A DNA stretch of 64,000 nucleotides from Actinosynnema sp. ALI-1.44 (GTDB lineage Bacteria > Actinomycetota > Actinomycetes > Mycobacteriales > Pseudonocardiaceae): assembly GCF_001984155.1 (NCBI RefSeq), contig NZ_MTQO01000032.1, positions 1 to 64,000 of the forward strand, given 5' to 3'. The notes beneath the pieces were generated by a model that was given only the letters and a program-made list of their open reading frames with translations, ran no database searches and was not told the origin of the DNA. This document shows positions 58,767-64,000 of the stretch, piece by piece (within the stretch, counting starts at the first letter, position 1; every line of letters starts with the position of its first letter). The position numbers and the translations under genes are program-made.

Positions 58767-59812
58767 CAGTAGACACCTTCGATGATCTCGGCGTCGCCGG
58801 GTGCCTGGTAGGGCTGGACGTCGGCGAGGCCGTCCACTCCGCCCGCCGTGGTCGGCGCCACCCGCACGGCGCTGTCTCGTTCCATGACGTTGGGCAGGAA
58901 CATCTCGGGGGAGATCAGGTGCAGCCGGACCCGGCCGCGTTCGCCGTAGTCGACGATCTTCCCGTCCTCGTCCACCAGATCGATACGCGTCGTTTCCGGA
59001 AAGGGCTCGAAGACACACCGATGCGCGTCGTCGGCGAGACGCGGGCGTTGCGGCGCCACACCCATCAGGCTGTTGCCGTACACACCGGCGATCGCGACCT
59101 CGGGGAAGAAGTACTCGTCCAGCACCCGCAGGGTTTCCGCGCTGGCGGACATCCCCGCCCACAGGATCGCGGTCACCTTCGCGTTGACGGTCTCGACCAG
59201 TCGCGGTCGCGCGCAGATCGCTTCCAGCAGGGCGGGTGTCGCGTTCAGGACGTCGATGTCCTGAGTCGCCATGACGGTTTCCGCCTGATCGACGAGGTGC
59301 TGGACGTACTGGCCCACGACGTCCCGCTTGCCCGCGGCCACGAGCCGCTTGACCCAGCGCGGGTCGAAGTCGACGGTGTGGAAGAAACCGCCGCCCATGG
59401 CCGCGTGGGTCGCCACGTCGGTACCCGCGACGTGCGGGCCGGTCGGGGCGATGTGCAACCAGTTGCCGTTCGCGGGCACCCCGAGGTCCAGCAACCGGTC
59501 GCGGGCCCAGGCGAGCATCGCCCTGCGGTACCGGGCGTCCACGATTCGTTTCGGACTCCCTGTGGTACCACCGGATTCGTAGACGCGAAAGACCGTGCCC
59601 GCCATGCCCCTCGGGACGAGGTCCTGCACCGGAACGGACCGGAGTTCGTCGCTGACGTCGGGAAACCCGGTCAGGTCGGCGACGGTGTCGATCTCGTTCG
59701 GGTCGAACCCCAGTTCATCCCGTTTCCTCAGCCAGAAGGGCGATCCGGTGGTCGGATCGAAATGCCATGCCACCGTTTTCCGAAGGTGGCTGTCAAAATC
59801 GCTTGCCGCCAT
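58766..59812 (-). CDS. AMP-forming acyl ligase, LuxE/PaaK-like (GriD-like)
   Basis: A 348-aa adenylate-forming enzyme, shorter than full ANL ligases. Motifs: the P-loop ESGGTTGSPKR, GVYGNSLMG (A5 region) and YGERGRVRLHLIS; the C-terminal swinging domain is reduced, as in LuxE-type acyl-protein synthetases. It is coupled to the downstream reductase gene by a TGATG overlap. It probably adenylates the carboxylate and passes it to the reductase. First structural gene behind the SARP gene. Confidence 0.82.
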   Translation of the reverse strand: MAASDFDSHLRKTVAWHFDPTTGSPFWLRKRDELGFDPNEIDTVADLTGFPDVSDELRSVPVQDLVPRGMAGTVFRVYESGGTTGSPKRIVDARYRRAMLAWARDRLLDLGVPANGNWLHIAPTGPHVAGTDVATHAAMGGGFFHTVDFDPRWVKRLVAAGKRDVVGQYVQHLVDQAETVMATQDIDVLNATPALLEAICARPRLVETVNAKVTAILWAGMSASAETLRVLDEYFFPEVAIAGVYGNSLMGVAPQRPRLADDAHRCVFEPFPETTRIDLVDEDGKIVDYGERGRVRLHLISPEMFLPNVMERDSAVRVAPTTAGGVDGLADVQPYQAPGDAEIIEGVY

Positions 59813-59847
59813 TGGTGGTTCTTTCGACGTTGAAGTGTCGGACACCC

Positions 59848-60825
59848 TCAATGGTCGCGTTCGGCGATACCGGTCGGGTATCGGTGAAATATCGGCTGGC
59901 GGCTGTGGGACAGTGCGCGCTCGCCGCCTGCCTGTGCCCTCGACCGGCCGACGAGCTGCGAGTATTCGGACCTGAGTTGCTCCAGTTCCTGTTCCAGCCG
60001 GGACAGCCGGTCCTCCACGCCGACGTGGCGGTCCGGCGTGCGCACGTAGGTGATCGAGCTCACCGGTTCCCCGCCGGACTCGTCGGTGAGGATCCGCGTT
60101 TCGGCCCGCCGCAGGTTCCTGCTCGGCTCGATGCCCAGTTCGTCGGCGAACCTCCTGCGCACGTAGCGGAAGAACTCCAGCGCCTCGGCCTTCCGCCCGC
60201 AACGGTGCAACGTCCACATGTACTGGGCGCACAGGTTCTCCTGGAACGGCGCGTCCGCGACGTATCCGGCCAGTTCGCCCACGATCTCGCGGTGCATGCC
60301 CAACGCGAGGCAGAGGTCGACGTACTCCTCGATCACCACTTGCCGCTCTTCGTCGAACCTGACCGCGGCGGCGTCGAGCAGGGTGCTGTTCAGTCCGGAG
60401 AACATCGGTCCGCGCCACAACGCCAGTGCCGCCTTCAGCAGCCGCATCGCCTCCTCGTCGTGACCGTCCCTCGCCGCCTGCCGTCCGCGCGCGACGAATT
60501 GTTTGAACTGCCGCAGGTCGAGCGCCTCGTTCTCGACGCGCAGCAGATATCCTGACGAATGCGTCTCGATGCTTTCGCCGCAGCCCGCTTCCAGGAATCG
60601 TCGGCGGATCTCGGAAACGCATATCCGGATCTGGGTCTTGGCTGACGTCGGCGGCTGCTCGCTCCAAATGGCGTCGATCAGCCGGTCGAGGTCCATCACT
60701 TGATTGGCTTCCAGCAGGAGCATGGCGAGCAGGATCTGCTGCCGGGGCCCGCCCAGCCGGATCGGCCGGTTTTCGTGGCTGACGGTCAGTGGCCCAAGTA
60801 GTTGGTACCGCATTCCCCTCTGCAC
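59848..60825 (-). CDS. SARP-family pathway-specific activator
   Basis: A 325-aa protein; GTG with AAGGGGG upstream. Winged-helix DNA-binding domain (about 1-95, YQLLGPLTVSHENRPIRLGG and WSEQPPTSAKTQIRICVSEI), then the BTAD domain (about 98-245). The C-terminal extension is a heptad coiled coil (VEDRLSRLEQELEQLRSEYS). Its gene precedes the structural genes in the same direction with 35 bp to the next gene, so it is both regulator and first gene of the cluster. Confidence 0.9.
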   Translation of the reverse strand: MQRGMRYQLLGPLTVSHENRPIRLGGPRQQILLAMLLLEANQVMDLDRLIDAIWSEQPPTSAKTQIRICVSEIRRRFLEAGCGESIETHSSGYLLRVENEALDLRQFKQFVARGRQAARDGHDEEAMRLLKAALALWRGPMFSGLNSTLLDAAAVRFDEERQVVIEEYVDLCLALGMHREIVGELAGYVADAPFQENLCAQYMWTLHRCGRKAEALEFFRYVRRRFADELGIEPSRNLRRAETRILTDESGGEPVSSITYVRTPDRHVGVEDRLSRLEQELEQLRSEYSQLVGRSRAQAGGERALSHSRQPIFHRYPTGIAERDH

Positions 60826-60946
60826 GAACTTCCCCCTTGTGTGTTCGTTGTGGCCAGTAGCCGGCCCCCAGCCGTCCCCCACGTCTGTCCCAGCTCTGGT
60901 TGAGTCGATTTGGCGGCTATATGAACACCAGTTGCTGCCACTTCGA

Positions 60947-60966
60947 GTCTAGGCATATGCCCAGAC
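60947..60966. promoter_or_regulatory. 20-bp near-perfect palindrome upstream of the SARP gene
   Basis: GTCTAGGCAT / ATGCCCAGAC has one mismatched pair and lies about 120 bp before the SARP start. It could bind an upstream regulator of the cluster, possibly the TetR protein encoded at 61055-61654. The rest of 60826-61054 holds no gene. Confidence 0.5.
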
Positions 60967-61054
60967 GTGTCAACCCAGCTTGGTCTTGGTCGCCGCCGTC
61001 ATCAACTCACCTGAGAGTCAGGGTCGGGGACGAGCGCACCTGGGACGAGGTGGG

Positions 61055-61654
61055 TCACTGGCTCAGCGACAGGCCCTTCAGGATGGGGATGTAGACGTCG
61101 TCCACGATCGAGCCCAGTACCTCATCGGACAGCGGTGTGCCGCACATGATCGCCTCGGAGCGGAGCAGGTTGAGCGGCAGTTGCAGCACGCGGCGCGGGA
61201 TGACGACGGGGGACAGTTCGCCGCGGGCGACCGCGTTGTCGACGATGGTCCACAAGGACTTCGACAGCGGCGCGGAGTCCATCCGTTCGCGTAGGAAAGT
61301 CTGCACTTCGGGGTGCTTGAACGCCTCGGCCATCACACCGGCGATGGTCTGGCTCATCATCGCGTCCATCCGCATCGCGATCCTGGTGAACAGCCACAGC
61401 AGGTCGGCGCGCAACGTGCCGAGGTCGGGTGTTTCCTCGCTGATCGGCCGCCGCGTCGCCCACGCGGCGACGACCAGGGCCGCGCGGCTGGGCCATCTGC
61501 GGTAAATGACCGGTTTGCTTGTCCCTGCTCGTTTTGCCACGGCCTCTATGGTTAGAGCTGGGTAGCCGACATCCCTCAGCTCGGCCCAGGCAGCGTCCAA
61601 AATGGCCTGTTCGAGCTCCGGGCCGCGGCGGCGCGTTCGGGTGGTCTCCGTCAC
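61055..61654 (-). CDS. TetR-family regulator of the adjacent ABC exporter
   Basis: A 199-aa protein; GTG with CAGGGGG upstream. HTH at about 15-60 (AWAELRDVGYPALTIEAVAK and TSKPVIYRRWPSRAALV), TetR_C-type helical sensor domain behind. Divergent from the ABC exporter genes with an 80-bp AT-richer gap containing ATACG-TTG-CGTAT, so it most likely represses them. Confidence 0.88.
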   Translation of the reverse strand: MTETTRTRRRGPELEQAILDAAWAELRDVGYPALTIEAVAKRAGTSKPVIYRRWPSRAALVVAAWATRRPISEETPDLGTLRADLLWLFTRIAMRMDAMMSQTIAGVMAEAFKHPEVQTFLRERMDSAPLSKSLWTIVDNAVARGELSPVVIPRRVLQLPLNLLRSEAIMCGTPLSDEVLGSIVDDVYIPILKGLSLSQ

Positions 61655-61668
61655 CAGGGCCCCCTGAA

Positions 61669-61681
61669 ATACGTTGCGTAT
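61669..61681. promoter_or_regulatory. Probable TetR operator
   Basis: ATACG-TTG-CGTAT, a perfect 5-bp-arm palindrome in the 79-bp gap between the divergent TetR and ABC exporter genes; a further CGTAT occurs near 61727. Confidence 0.5.
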
Positions 61682-61733
61682 CTTATCCGCGTACTCTAGC
61701 TTTCGGCACTATTAGACACGGCTCGTATCTTGC

Positions 61734-63476
61734 ATGGGGGATCCGGTGCTGAACCGTTTGCTGGTCACCTACCTGCGGCCCTACCGCAGAGAGCTGACAA
61801 TCGTACTCGTGCTGCAGCTCGTCGGCACGATCGCGTCCCTGTTCCTGCCCAGCCTGAACGCGGACATCATCGACAACGGTGTCGCGCGCGGGGACAACGA
61901 CTACATCCTGATGGTGGGCGGCTGGATGCTCGCCGTCTCGCTGGTGCAGATCGCCTGCTCGATCGCGGCGGTCCGCTACGGCGCGCGGATGGCGATGGCG
62001 TTCGGGCGCGACGTCCGCGCGGGCATCTTCCACCGCGTCGGCGAGTTCTCCGCCCGTGAGGTCGCCACGTTCGGCGCGCCGTCGTTGATCACCCGCACCA
62101 CCAATGACGTGCAGCAGGTCCAGATCCTCGTCGTCATGATGGCCACGATGTTCGTCACCGCGCCGATCATGTGCGTCGCCGGTATCGTGATGGCGCTGCG
62201 GGAGGACCTCGGGCTGTCGTGGCTGTTGCTGGTGTGCGTGCCCGTGCTGGTCATCTCGATCGGCCTGATCGTCTCCCGGATGGTGCCGCAGTTCCGGCTC
62301 ATGCAGGACCGCATCGACCAGGTCAACCGAGTCCTGCGCGAGCAGTTGACCGGTATCCGCGTCGTGCGGGCGTTCGTCCGCGAGAAGGCCGAGACCCGGC
62401 GCTTCGCCGACGCGAACGACCAGCTCACCGACACCGCGCGGCGGGTCGGACGGCTGCAGGCGATGATGTTCCCGACCGTGATGCTGATCCTCAACGTCTC
62501 CAGCGTCGCGGTGCTGTGGTTCGGCGCGTACCGCGTCGACTCCGGTGAGATGCAGGTCGGCGCGCTCACCGCGTTCCTGTCCTACCTGATTCAGATCCTC
62601 GCCGCGGTCATGATGGCCACCTTCATCTCGATCATGATCCCGCGTGCCGCCGTCTGCGCCGAGCGGATCCTGGAGGTGATCGACACCGAGTCGTCGGTGC
62701 GACCGCCCACGGCACCGGTCACCGAGCTGCCCGCGCGGGCCGAGGTCGTGTTCGACCGGGCCGAGTTCCGGTATCCCGGCGCCGCCGAGCCGGTCCTGCG
62801 GGACATCTCGTTGCGCGCCGAGGCGGGCAGGACGACCGCCATCATCGGCAGCACCGGGTCGGGGAAGACCACGCTGGTCAACCTGATCCCGAGGTTCATC
62901 GACGTGACCGCCGGTCGGATCACGGTGAACGGCACGGACGTGCGCGAGTTGGATCCCGAGGTGCTGCGCGGCCGGATCGGTCTCGTGCCGCAGCAGGCGT
63001 ACCTGTTCACCGGAACCGTGCGGTCCAACCTGCGGTACGGCAACCCCGACGCGACCGACGACCAGCTGTGGGAGGCGCTGGAGATCGCGCAGGGACGGGG
63101 GTTCGTCGAGGAGATGGGCGGGCTCGACGCGACCATCGCCCAGGGCGGCACCAACGTCTCCGGCGGCCAGCGGCAACGGCTGTCGATCGCACGGGCGCTC
63201 GTCCGTGAACCGCAGATCTACCTGTTCGACGACGCGTTCTCCGCGCTGGACCTCGCGACCGACGCGGCACTGCGCGCGGCGTTGCGGCCGCGGACCGAGC
63301 AGGCCGCGGTGATCGTCGTCGCCCAGCGAGTGTCCACTGTGCTCGACGCGGACCAGATCATCGTGCTGGAGAACGGTGAAGTGGTCGGCTCCGGCACGCA
63401 CCGCGAACTGATGGCCGGCTGTCCCACCTACCTCGAGATCGTCGAGTCCCAGCTCACCCCGGAGCAGGCAGCATGA
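61734..63476 (+). CDS. ABC exporter half-transporter (degenerate-site subunit)
   Basis: A 580-aa half-transporter: six membrane helices (about 1-310) and a nucleotide-binding domain with Walker A GSTGSGKTT, signature VSGGQRQRLSIARAL and Walker B LFDDAFSALD. The catalytic Glu after Walker B is Asp, as in the inactive site of heterodimeric exporters such as BmrC or TM287. The start may be GTG 61746, preceded by GGGGGA. The next gene starts in an ATGA overlap and should encode the active partner. Confidence 0.9.
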   Translation: MGDPVLNRLLVTYLRPYRRELTIVLVLQLVGTIASLFLPSLNADIIDNGVARGDNDYILMVGGWMLAVSLVQIACSIAAVRYGARMAMAFGRDVRAGIFHRVGEFSAREVATFGAPSLITRTTNDVQQVQILVVMMATMFVTAPIMCVAGIVMALREDLGLSWLLLVCVPVLVISIGLIVSRMVPQFRLMQDRIDQVNRVLREQLTGIRVVRAFVREKAETRRFADANDQLTDTARRVGRLQAMMFPTVMLILNVSSVAVLWFGAYRVDSGEMQVGALTAFLSYLIQILAAVMMATFISIMIPRAAVCAERILEVIDTESSVRPPTAPVTELPARAEVVFDRAEFRYPGAAEPVLRDISLRAEAGRTTAIIGSTGSGKTTLVNLIPRFIDVTAGRITVNGTDVRELDPEVLRGRIGLVPQQAYLFTGTVRSNLRYGNPDATDDQLWEALEIAQGRGFVEEMGGLDATIAQGGTNVSGGQRQRLSIARALVREPQIYLFDDAFSALDLATDAALRAALRPRTEQAAVIVVAQRVSTVLDADQIIVLENGEVVGSGTHRELMAGCPTYLEIVESQLTPEQAA

Positions 63477-64000
63477 GCACTCCCACCACGACGAAGACCA
63501 AGCCTGCCGCGGGCGGCGGCGGCTTCGGCGCGCGCTTCGGCGCCATGCAGGGCCCACCCAGCAAACCCGACGACTTCGGCGGCTCGGCGAAACGACTGGT
63601 GCGCCGGATGCGGCCGGAGCGCGTCAGCCTCGCTGTCGTCGTCGCGCTCGGCGTTCTCGCCGTGGGCTTCAGCGTCGCCGGACCGAAAGTCCTCGGGCAC
63701 GCCACGGACATCATCTTCAACGGTGTCATCGCCAGGATGCGCGGTGTCCCCGGCGCCGGGATCGACTTCGGCGCACTCGGCGGCGTGCTGGCGTGGGTCC
63801 TCGGGCTGTACCTGACGTCGTCGCTGTTCGCCTGGGCACAGGGCAGGCTGCTCAACGACCTGGTGCAGCGCGTGGTCTACCGGTTGCGCGAGGACGTCGA
63901 GGCCAAACTGCACCGGCTCCCGTTGCGGTACTTCGACCAACAGCCTCGCGGTGAGCTGCTTTCCCGTGTCACCAACGACATCGACAACATCTCCACCACG
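63473..64000 (+). CDS. ABC exporter partner subunit, N-terminal part (cut by window edge)
   Basis: About 176 codons are visible. A Gly-rich N-terminus (GGGGFGARFGAMQGPPSKPD) typical of actinomycete heterodimeric multidrug exporters is followed by the first membrane helices (VSLAVVVALGVLAVGFSVAG and ALGGVLAWVLGLYLTSSLFA) and the coupling segment LRYFDQQPRGELLSRVTNDI. The ATP-binding domain lies beyond the window. Confidence 0.88.
   Translation, partial: MSTPTTTKTKPAAGGGGFGARFGAMQGPPSKPDDFGGSAKRLVRRMRPERVSLAVVVALGVLAVGFSVAGPKVLGHATDIIFNGVIARMRGVPGAGIDFGALGGVLAWVLGLYLTSSLFAWAQGRLLNDLVQRVVYRLREDVEAKLHRLPLRYFDQQPRGELLSRVTNDIDNISTT

Noticed and set aside
41985-60825. Polyketide or non-ribosomal peptide cluster
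   Set aside because: No KS, AT, C or carrier-protein domains are encoded; adenylating enzymes are stand-alone.
1-64000. tRNA, rRNA or CRISPR array
   Set aside because: None of the intergenic gaps contains a cloverleaf, rRNA-like sequence or regularly spaced identical repeats.

Overview
High-GC actinobacterial DNA. Strong third-position G/C, GTG and even TTG starts, 4-bp ATGA/GTGA overlaps between genes, a SARP regulator, a YbaB/WXG100-type secretion locus and recurring CACTGTGGAC-like words inside genes all point to an actinomycete. My best guess is the family Pseudonocardiaceae (Amycolatopsis, Kibdelosporangium, Lentzea and relatives). The family assignment is inference; no rRNA, tRNA or CRISPR array is visible.

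Left part (1-23.7 kb), accessory metabolism. The window opens with the 5' part of an IS630-type transposase gene and, directly beside it, a 171-bp fold-back element. There follow a PucR-type regulator, a secreted FG-GAP protein divergent from a secreted galactose oxidase (two CBM32-like modules plus an AA5 copper-radical domain), and a TetR-controlled four-gene nitrogen operon: two DUF1989 proteins, a biotin carboxylase and an allophanate hydrolase. That operon is usually labelled urea degradation but better fits guanidine assimilation. Next come a DMT-type membrane protein, an HTH regulator, an M23 peptidase with an SH3 domain, a sugar ABC permease pair with an unidentified 833-aa enzyme (no solute-binding protein, first permease N-truncated), a SelT/Rdx protein and a Tat-exported beta-propeller.

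Middle part (24-35.7 kb), a type VII secretion-associated toxin island. A YbaB-like gene precedes an apparently single five-gene operon: a WXG100-like protein; a 2070-aa multidomain toxin (Gln-rich linker, ADP-ribosyltransferase, caspase-like Cys/His domain, coiled coil, two tandem nucleotidyltransferase-like modules and a terminal RelA/SpoT-like synthetase domain); a repeat-built candidate immunity protein; a 56-aa ORF; and a 780-aa protein joining a TNT-like domain with lost glutamines to a T7SS-associated C-terminal domain. No T7SS core genes (EccB-E, MycP) lie in the window.

Then (35.7-41.9 kb) a DUF4097 protein, a SoxR-MFS-dehydratase operon with a textbook 19-bp-spacer promoter, and an XRE / ImmA-like / MAB_1171c regulatory set.

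Right part (42-60.8 kb), a biosynthetic gene cluster almost entirely on the minus strand and led by the SARP gene. GriI- and GriH-type enzymes plus a dedicated aspartate kinase should make 3-amino-4-hydroxybenzoate from aspartate semialdehyde and dihydroxyacetone phosphate. Around them are a flavin halogenase, two adenylating enzymes (one paired with a LuxC-like reductase), an amidohydrolase that could close a benzoxazole ring, a fused flavin reductase-hydroxylase, an arylamine N-acetyltransferase, an alcohol dehydrogenase, an SGNH hydrolase, and two transporters with a MerR regulator. The predicted product is a halogenated, reduced aminohydroxybenzoate derivative, plausibly a benzoxazole. The window ends with a TetR gene divergent from a heterodimeric ABC exporter pair whose second half is cut by the window edge.
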